DNA from: Brachionus manjavacas
Taxonomy: Eukaryota > Rotifera > Eurotatoria > Ploima > Brachionidae
Length of the DNA: 64,000 nucleotides
Assembly (NCBI GenBank): GCA_019054805.1
Contig: JAHQIY010000031.1
Coordinates: 62,001 to 126,000, forward strand
Reading direction: 5' to 3'
Part shown: one piece after another, positions 1 through 10,868 of the stretch
Layout: every line of letters begins with the position of its first letter
Numbering within the stretch: position 1 is the stretch's first letter
Made by a program: the position numbers and the translations under genes
The notes under the pieces: model-generated
Database searches by the model: none
What the model was told of the DNA's origin: nothing
The model's input: only the letters and a program-made list of their open reading frames with translations

Positions 1-153
1 AGCTTTTTTTCACAGGAAAAAAAATATCAGTAAAAACATAAGGCTTTTTGCAATGGAATTTCAAAGGCTATTTAAGTAAGAAAATGGAATAAATATATCA
101 GAATCTAGGTATATAAATTCAAACAAAAAATTAAGCTTTAATAATCTCAGCAA

Positions 154-904
154 TTGTTTCAAAATAATGTCATGGAATGTGGCCAGACAGACGGCAAATC
201 TGGTCAACCAGACTATGACTCTGGTCAGACAGACGGCAAATCTGGTCAACCAGACTATGACTCTGGTCAGACAGACGGCAAATCTGGTCAACCAGACTAT
301 GACTCTGGTCAGACAGACGGCAAATCTGGTCAACCAGACTATGACTCTGGTCAGACAGACGGCAAATCTGGTCAACCAGACTATGACTCTGGTCAGACAG
401 ACGGCAAATCTGGTCAACCAGACTATGACTCTGGTCAGACAGACGGCAAATCTGGTCAACCAGACTATGACTCTGGTCAGACAGACTATGACTCTGGTCA
501 ACCAGACAAAAAAAGTTCAAAAAATCCAATTGATCAACGAATGCAGAAAGTCAAACCTCCAAAAAAAAAAGAGAGGGATATTGGGGATAAAATTTCAAAA
601 TGCAACCACTTGGAGGATGAGTTTAGAGATAAGACCAAATACAATATTCATAATATAGAATATTATGTAAGTTTGAAAATTCCTTATTTAAAATTCATTT
701 TTTCTTTTTTTAAAATTTAATCAAATTTTAAATCATCAAATAAATGATGAAACAAAAAAAATGGAACTTTTGCTTGCATGGCGAAATTTAAAAGATGAGG
801 AATATGAAGATTAATGCATGCTTTTTTTAAGACATAATATTTAAATTTTATTTTAGGTCATGGGAGACTTTAAGTCGCATTTTCGCACCATCAATGATCA
901 ATGA
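154..904 (+). CDS. Putative low-complexity protein with 14-residue tandem repeats, two exons
   Basis: I do not recognise a family. Exon 1 (154-666) reads from an ATG through seven copies of the 14-residue unit GQTDGKSGQPDYDS, one diverged copy, then a basic stretch (KPPKKKERD) and a short charged tail. A GTAAGT donor falls at a codon boundary at 667, and a pyrimidine-rich TTTTATTTTAG acceptor ends at 856. The proposed second exon (857-904) adds about 15 residues and a stop. The repeat part is rich in Gly, Gln, Asp and Ser and is probably disordered. There is no signal peptide or membrane segment. Because the repeat has no stops in several frames on both strands, long ORFs here are expected by chance; the non-repeat tail and splice sites are the main reason to favour this frame. 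The true 5' end may lie upstream. Confidence 0.4.
181..516 (+). repeat. 42-bp tandem repeat, seven perfect-looking units plus one variant
   Basis: The unit starts GGTCAGACAGACGGCAAATC and is 42 bp long. It is itself made of two diverged 21-bp halves, GGTCAGACAGACGGCAAATCT-like and GGTCAACCAGACTATGACTCT-like, so the array is a higher-order repeat. Copies at 181-474 appear identical except for the first bases, and the eighth (475-516) is a recombinant or variant unit. Near-identity points to recent expansion or gene conversion. Confidence 0.95.
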
Positions 905-1095
905 TTATTTCAAATCAATAGGTGAAAACATTCCAGATCGAATCGAACATCCAATCCATTGATTGCTTGATATTTCTGAGGTTATTGGCCATATTAATTA
1001 ACTGTGTTTGTTTGCTTTCAAAAAATCTCTTTGCTTCATCAAAATCCCATACTTCATTTGAAATTTTATGATAGATCTCATTAAATCTTTTAAAA

Positions 1096-3415
1096 TCAAA
1101 TTGAATTTTCTTCTTGGCTAATCTCCATTGGCTCTTCAAATTTTTCCTCAATGCAGATTTTTGCATTTTCAAAAATCTCTGTGTACTCCTTACTCTCTTT
1201 TTCCAAAAACATTGGATCGTATTCGAATAAATCTCGGTAAATATATTTGAAAATATCATAATTCTGAAAATAGAAACCTTTTTCTGCTGTAGGTTTTGAA
1301 TCGTAGTAAATTGCTTGCTTCTTATTTTTTGTTTTTTTGTGAGACCATTCCTCTTTTTTACTTATTAGTTCACCTTAGATTTTTGATTCTTTTTCAGAAT
1401 TATACATATAATATACTAGATATTTTGCTTTTATTCGCATAAAGCTTTAACTAACAAATTCAGTAGGAAAACATTTTTTATGTTGTAAAATATTTTTTTT
1501 TAAATTTCCGAAATATTTTTCAACCGGGTTATTCGTAAATCTTGTCTTGAAACACTCTGATAAACAATTATTATTTGACTTTCCTTATATTTCAGGAATA
1601 ATCCCACACCAGAGTGGCATTAAATAAAGCTGGTCTTCTAATAAATCGAATATTTTAGATAAATAAAAAGGATTTGATTGTAAATTCGACTTAGAATTAT
1701 TATCTTAACATTTTTTTCTTAGAGTAAAAGCCATATTTTTAAAATATGCTGTTAATGGTGAAATTTTTTTTAGTGATTCTGCTGTTTCACTATATAAAAC
1801 ATCATAATCATTATCCGAATTATTTTTATTTTTCTCAGTTGTCATATCGTCCGTAAAATTTGAAAAATCTAATGTATCTAAATTTCTGTTTTTATTTCTC
1901 TCCTCATAATTTCTAACGAATATAATAATGTTTCATCATTTTTCGGGTTATTAAAAATATTTAAAATATTTAAAAGATAAATATTGAATTGTTTGATAGT
2001 AATTGAATTTTGGAGCATTGAAAAACAAAAAATAAAATAATTTTTTTTTATTATCTCTAAATTCATTTTTTTGACCTTTTTGACAATTGTTTTTAAAAAA
2101 TGAGTGGAACAAAGATAAACTCGTGTGTTTTTGTGAATTAAAGGATTTTTGGTTTCTTTTTGATTTTCACTTCATAACACAAATTTAGATAAGTTCGAAT
2201 GGTAAATTTATTAAAAACAGTTAAAATAGAATTAATTATTGCCCATGAAAAATCACTCACGATAATTGGAGGGATTTTATTTTCAATGCTCTTATTAACT
2301 CAATAATATTATAATATATAACTTGTAAATAATTTGAAATTGATTTTGTTGTTTGCTCTGTTGTAATAAATTCTGCTATTGGCATTATAATCTTGTTTTT
2401 CTTGTCACGAAAAATTTTTGAATATAATAATGGCTTTTTTTGAGAAACAATATCCTTATGCACGCTTCCAGTAGCGTCTAAATACCAAATTGGATTTGAA
2501 CATTTGGCTTGAATCCAAATTTTTAGCTAAAAAAAAATTAATTTAAAATTTTTAAATTTTTTGATGTTTAATTACTTAAATATCTGACATTAACAAAAAA
2601 CCATAAGGATCTATTGATAAATTGTAAGCAAAACCCCTGAATTCGGAATTTGTTGAAATACCCAAATTCTGACAAACAGTTTTTGCCTTTTTTAAATCTA
2701 AAATCAAGGGTCTATTAAGTCTAAAACGTTGATCGAATTCGTTAACGATTTTGTGAAGTGTATTTTTTTTTGTTCTTGTAACTTCAATATTAAAAATTAG
2801 AAAGTTTTTTTTTTTATTAATTTAAAAAATATTTACTTATATTATAAGTATCGCATACATTTGAAACACCTTCTTCTTTTAGCTTAAGAGCTGTTAGTTT
2901 TCTTTCTAGGCTAATTATTCTTTCAGACTTTAGAATTTTTTCATGTTTTTTTTGTCAAAATACAAAATTTTAATAACAACTTTTTCATTTTCGATTTCAG
3001 CTATTTCAGTTGTTAAATATTGCTGACATTCTTTATAAATGCATTTGTATAACATTATTGCTAAATTTCTTTTTCGACTGTTTTCTGATTTGAACCAATT
3101 GTGATTGCATTTAAAATAACAATTGAAGCCATCTTTTTGAAATTGAGTATTTAAAGCTTCTTCAAAATCACCGAGAAGACGACGACGTTAAGAATAAGAA
3201 ACAGTAAATGATTTGAATTCTTTCAAACAAAATACTATAAATGTCTTATTTTCTTGCTGTTTGCTTTTTTCCGGATTTTCATTTGAATTAAATTCTTGAA
3301 TATTAAGTTTTTGATGAACAATTTTCGAAAAATTTTGGGTATTCCATTTAAACCACTGTTGTGTCCGAGAGATAAGAACTTTCTTAACTGAGTTTAATTT
3401 ATGTTGATTATAAGG
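1096..3415 (-). pseudogene. Decayed MULE-like transposase gene with small introns
   Basis: Reading right to left, pieces of one transposase-like protein follow in order. An N-terminal part has a cysteine/histidine cluster (FNCYFKCNH, near 3105-3140). Next come a segment ending in FLLMSDI, then IWYLDATGS (first acidic motif, 2464-2488), VSDFSWAIINS (second acidic motif, about 2228-2262), NNPVEKYFGNLKKNIL (about 1485-1533) and a tail ending at a stop at 1096. These motifs resemble MULE-type DDE transposases. Two introns of about 49 bp (2527-2575) and 55 bp (2782-2836) have GT..AG ends. The gene is dead: a stop next to the 49-bp intron sits where a Gln codon is expected, a frameshift lies near 2270, and other stops are near 1565 and 3190. 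The long ORF at 915-1259 is in the wrong frame for this protein. No terminal repeats were identified. Confidence 0.65.
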
Positions 3416-4304
3416 GTTCTAGGATATACTAAGCTGAGTTTTAATTAGAGGAAATAACTAAGTTTTTTAATTAACTTTTATTTCAAATTACAAATAATAA
3501 CAAAAATAACAAGAACAAAAGAAAAAAAAGTAAATGGTTAATCTTATTGAAGGCTGGATCTCGTTGTGTATAGGATGAAAAGGAACATAAAGAAAAAGAA
3601 GAACAAATAAGTAATTATAAATAATAGAAATAGCATACGGAGTAAACAAAATTATAAAGAGGACTTCACTATAAGTTATGTAAGAAATTAAAGAGAAACA
3701 AATTATAAAATGAAAAAGAAAAAAAAGTGTGATCCATAGTTGTCAAGTGCGTTGTTTAAATATAAAAAAAAAGACTAAGTCTAGAAAAATTAACTTAAAC
3801 TTGCTGAGTGTTGCAGGTTATATTTGCAACAGTTAGAAATAAAGACTGGTTGCGAATGCAACACCACATAAAAATTAATAATGCCTGTTCATAGCATAAT
3901 TTCCCATAATATTCTTTGCAAATTTATACCCAGTTATTCTGTTCATTTGTAGAAAACTTAGGATCAAAATTCAAGTTTGTACCAAGGTTTTTTTATAATT
4001 GGCATGTTATAGCAACTTGTTTGCTTAAGTCAATAACGGCCCTTTTCATTTTTTTTATTTGAAGCAATCTAAATTATTTCTATAAGAATCCGATTTTTTC
4101 AAAAATATTAATCAACTTATTAAATTAAATTCATTTTTTACATAATATCTTTTAACTAGCATTTAATAATATTAAAATAGAGAAAAACTGAAGAAATATG
4201 TGTTTTTCAATTTATTACAATAAAACAACTATAATGAGTTAAAAAATGTTTTTAATAACAAGAAATAAAAATAATAATATAACACTTTTGAATTAGTCTT
4301 CTTT
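3416..4304. other. AT-rich non-coding stretch, nothing recognised
   Basis: Both strands are full of stops. A small patch around 3800-3860 has repeated TTGCA words (GTTGCAGG, TTTGCAACAG, GAATGCAACA). I see no gene or element end here. Confidence 0.5.
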
Positions 4305-6440
4305 TTATAATAAAATTTTAATTAAATGATTTTTGGTTCTATTTAGTGTTTTCATTAAATTAATTATTTCATTATTGCGCTTTTCAATTTCAAAAAGTGC
4401 CTCATTAAAAAGCTTTGTGTATTTATGATCAAAATTTTCTTTTTATCTTTTGGTTTCATTTTGATTGACTGAATCATAATGTGCAATTTCTTTGTTCATA
4501 TTCTCCTGAATTTTTAAACTTCTCCGATTGTACTTTGATATCAACTTTCTGAACATTGACATATCTTCAAATTTATTATAAAAAATAGACTAATAACTAT
4601 ATTGCTCAATATAGACTAGAGTAGAATAGAACACTTAAAATTATTTATAAAATCTACTTTATTTTGAATTAATCAAGCACATGAGAATCTAAATACCTAG
4701 AATCTTGTATATTTATATTCTATTTTATTTGCCTTCGATGTTCCATGACAAAATTCTTAATGCTTTTATAATTTTTAAACTTATCTGATGCGAAAATATT
4801 TTAGAAAATAAATTAATTTAAATTTTTAAAACCTAATTTATTTATATTTAAATACTGCATAAATTACTTTTTTAATTCTGAAATTTGATCAAGCGCAGTT
4901 CTATGCTTGTATTATGATTTTTAAATGTCTTTGTATAGAGCTTGAATTTTTTCATCTCTTTGGGAGATTAACTTTTTCCCTTTTTCATACAAATCATTGA
5001 TTTTTTATTATAATCATTTAAATGATATTCAATCCTTTTTAAAATTTTCAATAATAACTTGAATTTTTCTTAAAAAAAATCAATTTTTTACTTGTCATCG
5101 TAGTTTTTATTCATTTGACCAATTTCATTATTATATTCAGATAGATGGCGCACTTTTCAGAATTATCTTCTTCTAAAGTTTGATTTTTCTGACTAAGAAT
5201 TAATATTTGCCCTTCAAGAATTTCTGTTTTTCCTTTTAGCTCAAGTGTTTCCTTCTTTGATTTTCATCAAGCTGTGAAGGTGATCTTTTAAAAAAGAAAC
5301 GTTATTAATATTATTAAAGATTGAGATTATATTTACATGTCGTCTAGTCTAAAAGTTTCTCTGTTTTTAAGTTCAAATATTTCCTGGTCCAAATCAAAAA
5401 TTCTTCTTGATAATATGCTATTTTCCTCTGTTATTTTGATATTTTCTTCGTTTAGTTTTCTGTTGCTTTTTCCTATATTATCATAATTTTCTATTGTTTC
5501 AAAAAGTGGACAGTTTTCAATTGAGCGGTGACGAATTCCGTTATTTGTTCTTAAATTTCCTGTTCCTTTGCATTTTGAATACAACGGACATTTGTTTTTT
5601 GAATTTAAATTTTCTTTCTTGATTTTTTTTGTTTTTCGAGTTGTTTTATTTAAATCATATTTTCATCTTTAAGAATTTCGATTAATCTCTCGCTTTCAAA
5701 GTTAATATTTGAAGAATATTTTGAATTATTTAAAATATTTTTTCATCAGATCTATTTTAAAATGATTATTTTCTAAGTCTAATCTGAATGACTTTAAAAA
5801 TTTATATTTTGTTTTGGTAAATGTTCCCTTAACTCTTGGTACATTTAGTTCGTCCTGATGAGCCTTTATTGAATCTGTGTCACTTTCTATTTCAAAATCC
5901 AAATTAGAGTTTACAAAGTCCTTTTCGGTTACGACCAGCGTATTCAAAACATCGTTTGAATTTATTAAAGAACGAAATTCGTTCGGTTTAAATTGATCTT
6001 TTTCAACGTTAGCAGAATTTAGGCATGCATTTCTTTCAGTGATATTCTTTTTGCTTTGGGATTTATCAAAAGGCATAGCAGGCTTGTCAGCAGTTTGGAA
6101 ATCGTTTTAGATTTTTCGATCGGACAATTCGCTGTTATTAAATGTCTTGACTTTTAAAATAAATTAAGTTTATATTGAAAAAAATCTCTTTTAAAAGAAA
6201 CAAAATGAGAAAAAAATTTGAAAACATACTCTGACTCTACAATAATCTAATTTTTTATTTTTGATTCCAAGTCTATCACTGATTTTTAATTTATTTTGAT
6301 TTTTAATGTCTTGATCGACAAAATTTTCATTTTTTTTAATATCATTTGAAAATTTTTCAAATGTTTTAAAATTTTGGGTTTTTGTACTTTGAAGTGAGCT
6401 GCTAATAGACTGATGAATCTTGTTTGGACTCTTTTAAATA
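4305..6440 (-). pseudogene. Decayed coiled-coil gene with a MYT1-type C2HC zinc finger
   Basis: Several same-strand coding pieces follow each other. An upstream exon ends YCRVR next to a GTATGT donor near 6230. The block 5726-6076 is followed by a heptad-like segment (KRERLIEILKDEN). A finger of the form CPLYSKC..GTGN..RHRSIENCP lies at about 5510-5592; its spacing matches the C2HC (MYT1/ST18/L3MBTL) class, CP-x-GC-x-G-x-GH..HRS..CP. Coiled-coil segments follow (KLNEENIKITEENSIL, then KEKLISQRDEKIQALYKD-like) and the C-terminal part (RNNEIINLMKTLNRTKN) ends at a stop at 4305. Introns with GTAAAT..AAAG ends separate some pieces. Stops and frame changes near 4450, 4900, 5020 and 5260 show decay. 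C2HC fingers bind DNA or recruit chromatin partners, but the function here is unknown. It could be a host gene or a transposon-borne ORF. Confidence 0.5.
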
Positions 6441-6718
6441 ATTAAATGTAAACAAATTTTCCTAGAAAATATTTTTACCATTGATATAATTAGACTACTG
6501 GCACTTTTTTTAATTCTTTCGTAAAAATTATGTTATGTTCCGCTTTTTACATTCTGTTCCTTTAATAAATTCATCAATTATAAAAAACAATAATAATCAT
6601 TTTCCTAGGTAAGATTTTGAAAAATTTAATTAAATTAAGTTATAAAGTTAAGGTTTAATTTTTATTGTATCAATAAATAATTAAAGAAACTTCAAAGGAT
6701 TATTTGTCGAGTATATGA

Positions 6719-6897
6719 CAAATAACCCTAGAAATATCAAGCAATCAATTGTGTTTTCAGGCCAAAATTTAGACGAAATCAGATGTTTTAATATAATAGA
6801 TTAATTATTTAATTTAAATGGTTTTGTTCCAATAAGAACATTAGGTGATGGCAATTGTTTTTATAGGTCGATTTCAACACTTCTTTTTGGAACAGAT
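6719..6897 (+). pseudogene. OTU-type cysteine protease relic
   Basis: The frame gives VPIRTLGDGNCFYRSISTLL (about 6820-6885), an excellent match to the catalytic OTU signature (GDGNC with the active cysteine, then F/Y-R-S/A-I-S). The same frame reads back through RNIKQSIVFSGQ with one stop near 6800, and a stop follows directly after the motif. OTU proteins are deubiquitinases, and OTU domains are also carried by several eukaryotic transposons. No histidine-containing half is preserved, though KLNYE / KRILLETKFNHKTFK near 6985-7045 may be downstream remains. It is divergent from the C2HC coiled-coil relic on its left. Confidence 0.6.
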
Positions 6898-7152
6898 TAA
6901 TTTTATTATTTAAATAAAAGATTTTATTTTTAAGAGATATTAAACCCTTCATTTCTTTAGGGAAATTCGATTTCAAAATTTTGAAATTAAATTACGAATA
7001 AAAAAGAATTCTTCTTGAAACAAAATTTAATCATAAAACTTTTAAAATAAAGAATGAATAATTTTTTTGGAAAATTTATATTTAAATCTTACCAAAATTC
7101 CAAATTGTATATTTCAATTTACTTTTATCTGGAAAACAAACAACCATTAAAA

Positions 7153-8490
7153 TCAAACAACAGGACCAACTGGCACACTTTTGTCTTTAGCTAACTCTTG
7201 ACCTGACCTGACCGCATTCAGCATGCTTTCACTTTCACTCACATTCCTGCTCTCCAGCACACACTTTATTTTGAAAATAATATTTTTCAGATAGACCAGA
7301 ACAAAAGCAATGTATTCTGGTCGTTGACAGCCACTTTCCCATACGAGCCATTTGTCGAACAAAATAGGATAGCATTGGGTGCCGAGTTAGTAACCGAGCA
7401 AGTCCTTGACGTGGCTTTGTTCCTGGTAACCAAATTTTTCACTTTGAAAAATGAGCAGCTTGAGCAAATCGACAATGAAATAGTCTGGACAAGTCGGCGC
7501 CGCCACTTACAGGTGGGTGTATAATTAGGCGGTAGGTGTTGATTAGGCCGAGGCAGAATTTTGAAACATCAACGAGCCGTCGAGTTGTTTGCGTCTGTTG
7601 GCGCACAGATCGCTCAGCTGCTTGCGTTTGGCACAGCTCTGCCCCACAATCTGCTGGATTTAGTGGACATTTGAATTTTTGCTGCGTATCATGTCGCTGC
7701 ATCGCTGCCTCAAATTGTCAAAAGAGCCTATCTGGGACTTGACCAAGTTCTATATGTTTTCTTGCTTGGTCTGCAGCGATTTGGCCGCCAAGGCCGAATC
7801 ACCCACGTCCCCACTGTTCAACCAAAGCTCAATTTGCTTTGACCAGTTATCAATTTGGCGCCACGACTCCTTCACCTCGAAACACTGGGCACACTCGTGC
7901 AACCAATTTTGTTTTTGTGACGCCTTCAGCTCAAGCTGCTCTTCCAATTATCTACCAATGTCTTTAATAAAATTGGAAATCTGCCGCTGCACCAGCTGAT
8001 ATTTGGACTCGTTTGACTTGACCAATGAACCTGTGCGCCTTGCCCTCAATTTAAGTCACGCTTTCCTGGTGCAAATTGATGACAGTCTCGGCCTCGCCAA
8101 CACTGCTAGGCTCACTTTGCTGCTCAATTCTGTTGCTCATATCCCAAATCCACCACTTCAACTTTCTATACTCGCTCGTTCACCTCGTAGGCGATCGCCT
8201 GCCACAAATTTCTTGCAAGCCAAAGTATTTGTTGGCCCTTAGCTTGGTCAATTGGTCAGCTAGACTTCTCATTTTGTCATCCTGGGCATTTAGTTTGGTT
8301 ATGAATTGGTCATGACGCTTCTGCAGCACGTCCACATTGCTTGACGAGCTGCCCACATCGTCAAAGTGCAAATAGGCCTTTTGGTCCAGCATCAAATAGT
8401 GCATGCCCGAGCCGTCCTGTTTAAAATTCCAAATATTTCTTCTTGTATGCGCGCATGGCGGCTTTGGAGCGAGAAAAGTGTGCTTTCAAG
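7153..8490 (-). pseudogene. Spectrin-repeat protein relic, GC-rich
   Basis: Minus-strand segments look like consecutive spectrin-type three-helix repeats. Examples are DVGSSSSNVDVLQKRHDQF..LNAQDDKMRSLADQLTKL (about 8245-8370), SNRIEQQSEPSSVGEAETV.NLHQESVT (about 8050-8150), LEEQLELKASQKQNW..SWRQIDNWSKQIELWLNSGD (7750-7947) and ESRNVSESESMLNAVRSGQEL (about 7170-7250). The L..KH..F and W..Q+..WL patterns fit spectrin-superfamily repeats (spectrin, Trio/Kalirin, dystrophin); I cannot tell which. Frameshifts and stops occur between pieces (near 7960, 8065, 8190, 7740, 7550), so it is not functional. Its base composition is much richer in G+C than the DNA around it, like the kinase gene at 57.6 kb. 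No introns are evident, so a processed copy is possible. Confidence 0.6.
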
Positions 8491-8699
8491 CTTTAGTGGT
8501 TTGAAAAATATTAAAAAAATTTTTTTGAAATATGTGCCTGCTTTAAAACTTTGAAAATTAGAAAAAATTTCCAAATGATAAACCCTTTGAATTGAAATGA
8601 TATTTTGAATTGATCGTCAACTTTAAGATGCCCATTTTTCATAAAGAATTAAAATCAGAAAAAATTGTTCAAGACACTTTTTTTAAATATTAAGATTGA

Positions 8700-8815
8700 G
8701 TTACTATAAGCCTGGACAAGAACTTTCCCAATTTTTTTTTAAAACTTGAAATCAGGCTTATCCTAGACTAAAAATAAATAAAAATTATTTTATAAAGTTG
8801 AATTTTCGACAGGGA
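8700..8815 (+). repeat. Dispersed repeat, copy 1 (mate at 21597-21715)
   Basis: A stretch with GGACAAGA..TTTCC..AATTTTTTTT..AAATCAGGCT.ATCCTAG..TAAAATAAATAAAAATTAT and ..AATTTTCGACA recurs at 21597-21715 in the same orientation. Both copies lie upstream of Tc1-like transposase remains, so this may be the non-coding side of that element. Confidence 0.7.
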
Positions 8816-8977
8816 ACTTTTAAAAATATAACGGTAACGAAAGCAAGACGTCGGATGGTATTAAAAAAAAGAACGTTAAAAAATTTGAAGAAATATTAAT
8901 GTTCTAGTTGGCTTTTTCATAACGATGAATAAGCGAATCATATTTTGTCCTTAATGTTTTAGCGTTCAATCAACATG

Positions 8978-9240
8978 TCAACCTTGGAGAGTGTATTAAG
9001 AAACGACTTGAACCAATGATTAAAGAATATTATCAGGATGGCAATTAAATATTAAGGATGACTTTGATTCATATCATTATGAGAAAATGCTACAGAATTA
9101 TATGTTAGATAAAAATATAAGGTATATTGCCAAAGAGGTGAATCTAGCAAATCTACCAAAGGCAACACAAATTAAAAAGATTTTTGGGGAAATTTATGAA
9201 GACAATTAGAAGGCCAAAAATCTAAAGCAACACGAAAACA
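8978..9240 (+). pseudogene. Tc1/mariner-like transposase C-terminal relic, copy 1
   Basis: Reading with frame changes gives CIKKRLEPMIKEYYQDGN, then FDSYHYEKMLQNYML, then RYIAKEVNLANLPKATQIKK. This order matches the DDE transposase tail common in invertebrates (H-Y-A-K..N-P-P-N-x-P-Q-A-R-P-I-E-N-F-W). Stops and shifts interrupt it and the final acidic residue region is altered, so it is inactive. A second relic at 22175-22480 shares long stretches at DNA level. Confidence 0.65.
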
Positions 9241-9540
9241 AAATTCGTACGTTCATTTATTTTAGGTACTGAGTAAAATTTAAGCCTTTTTTGAAATCTT
9301 TCAAAATTGGGTTAAAGAAAAATTAATATTCAAAATATAATTTTAAAAAAATAAGATTACTTTTCCTTACTTTATTTGTTGCAAAAGTAAAAAGTCACAC
9401 CTGAAAAATACAAGAATATATATTCAGAGTAAGAGTTTCATGTACTTATGTGAATTACGAAAGACAATCTATTTTGTAGGAGTGGTTTAAAGTCAAGAAA
9501 ATCAGTGCAGATTTTGTGCATTAAGTATGTAAATTCATAG

Positions 9541-9880
9541 AAGCTCTTCTGAACCTCTTTGAACTTTTCAATTGCAATGTGTTAAAGTCTAGATTCGATT
9601 TGAAAGTAACACCCAGATATTTGGTAGAGTTAGTTTTTGGAAGTTTAGTTTTATTAAGATAAAACTGTGACTTAAAAAGTAGAGGACCAGAATTATTATT
9701 TAAGACTTTAGGGGGGTAAATTTAGTTCTCTATTTTTTACTCAATTGGCAACAAAAGTTCAAACGCTTTTGAAGATGATAGTTATTTGGGCTAATAAGGA
9801 TAAAATCATCAGAATTAAAATTTAATCAGAAAGGTACATAACAGCAAGTATGACTCATAGAAATTTTAAAGAAATAAACA
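9541..9880 (-). pseudogene. LINE reverse-transcriptase fragment
   Basis: The minus strand reads NSDDFILISPNNYHLQKRLN followed by CCQLSKK, then FTPLKS, and later KYLGVTFKSNLDF. The order (a Y-A-D-D-like palm motif with downstream LQ..LN, then KYLGV) is typical of non-LTR retrotransposon reverse transcriptases. Stops (near 9715 and 9840) break it. No 5' or 3' end of the element was found. Confidence 0.65.
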
Positions 9881-10214
9881 GTAGCAAATATGTAGTTAAA
9901 GACATTTATATTTCTTCACGCTTCTATTCACCTCCAGTTCATTTGCTTTTTCGCTGAATTTATTATTAAGTTAGCTTTTTAATTTACAATAATTATGTTT
10001 GTTACCTGTTTCTCCTGCCTGCATTACTTTTTAAGTTATTTTTTGAGTTTGTTTGATTTGAGTTTGATGAAGTTTCGGTTGGCGTGAATTGAGAGTAAGA
10101 TGATTCAGAAGGAGTATTTTGATGGCGAAAAGCGAAAGGTTTTCGAAAAAGATTAATAACAGAACCTTAAGGCAAATGATTTCTGTTCTTTACTTACTGT
10201 TTAAGCATGTTATT

Positions 10215-10445
10215 CCATTAAATAGTTTTAAAAAAAGAAAAATCTTTAAAGCAATGAAAGCGATGATGAAGAAGAAGATAAAGCGAATGAGAAAAAGAAA
10301 TTAATTGTTTTTTATCATAGTTACAATATTATAATTTTATTTAATCTTATCTTATATTCTAAAACTTTTTTAGGCTGAATAAGTCAGAATTTAATAATTT
10401 ATAATGGAATTGACAAACGATACTTTATTCAATTTAGAAATTAAT
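10215..10445 (+). repeat. Dispersed repeat, copy 1 (mate at 25925-26150)
   Basis: The stretch from AAAAAGAAAAATCT through TTTAATCTTATCTTATATT..TTTAGGCT.AAT.AGTCAGAATTTAAT and CAAACGATACTTTATTCAATTT is found again at 25925-26150. One frame gives NESDDEEEDKANEKK and then, after a possible short intron, ISQNLIIYNGIDKRYFIQF, so it may be part of an old element ORF. I do not recognise the family. Confidence 0.65.
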
Positions 10446-10868
10446 ATGACTCAATTAATTTACCAAAACATATTTTGCAACATTTCTTGCCCCAAACTTC
10501 ACAGTCACCTATTTTTGACCACTCGTTAATATCTCGCTATTTATCTCAAAACTAAAATTTAAATGATTTTAATGTCCTTCTTTATGGCTATTATTAGATA
10601 ATTACTAATTAAAAAAAACTAGAAATTTAGAAAACTAGTTTACTTTTTTAGAACTGTAAGCTGGTCACCTTTTCTATTCATTAATTAAAAGCTTCTTCGG
10701 ATACTTTTTTTAAATTGATCGTTTTCTGAGTCCATGGACTTTTCATGCATCAAACGGCTTTTTGACTTCAATTGAAACCAAATTGGATATTCTATAATTT
10801 ATCTTTATTAACTTGCTTCTTTTACTTCTCAAATGATCAATTATTGTTTCTAGGCCGCATATTAAATC

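Noticed and set aside
181-516. CRISPR-like array
   Set aside because: The units are contiguous without unique spacers, and the genome is animal. The same holds for the 101-bp arrays at 30440-32165.
61-529. Minus-strand and other-frame long ORFs across the 42-bp repeat
   Set aside because: A stop-free tandem unit whose length is a multiple of three gives open frames on both strands automatically; the + frame with a non-repeat tail and splice sites is better supported.
915-1259. Minus-strand ORF of 114 codons as a gene
   Set aside because: A different minus frame over the same stretch (EEWSHKKTKNKKQAIYYDSK, IFKYIYRDLFEYDPMF) continues the transposase relic; this ORF is its out-of-frame shadow.
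10119-10304. Plus-strand ORF of 61 codons (Lys/Met-rich)
   Set aside because: Another frame over the same DNA (NESDDEEEDKANEKK) is the one shared with the repeat copy at 25925, so this ORF is probably chance.
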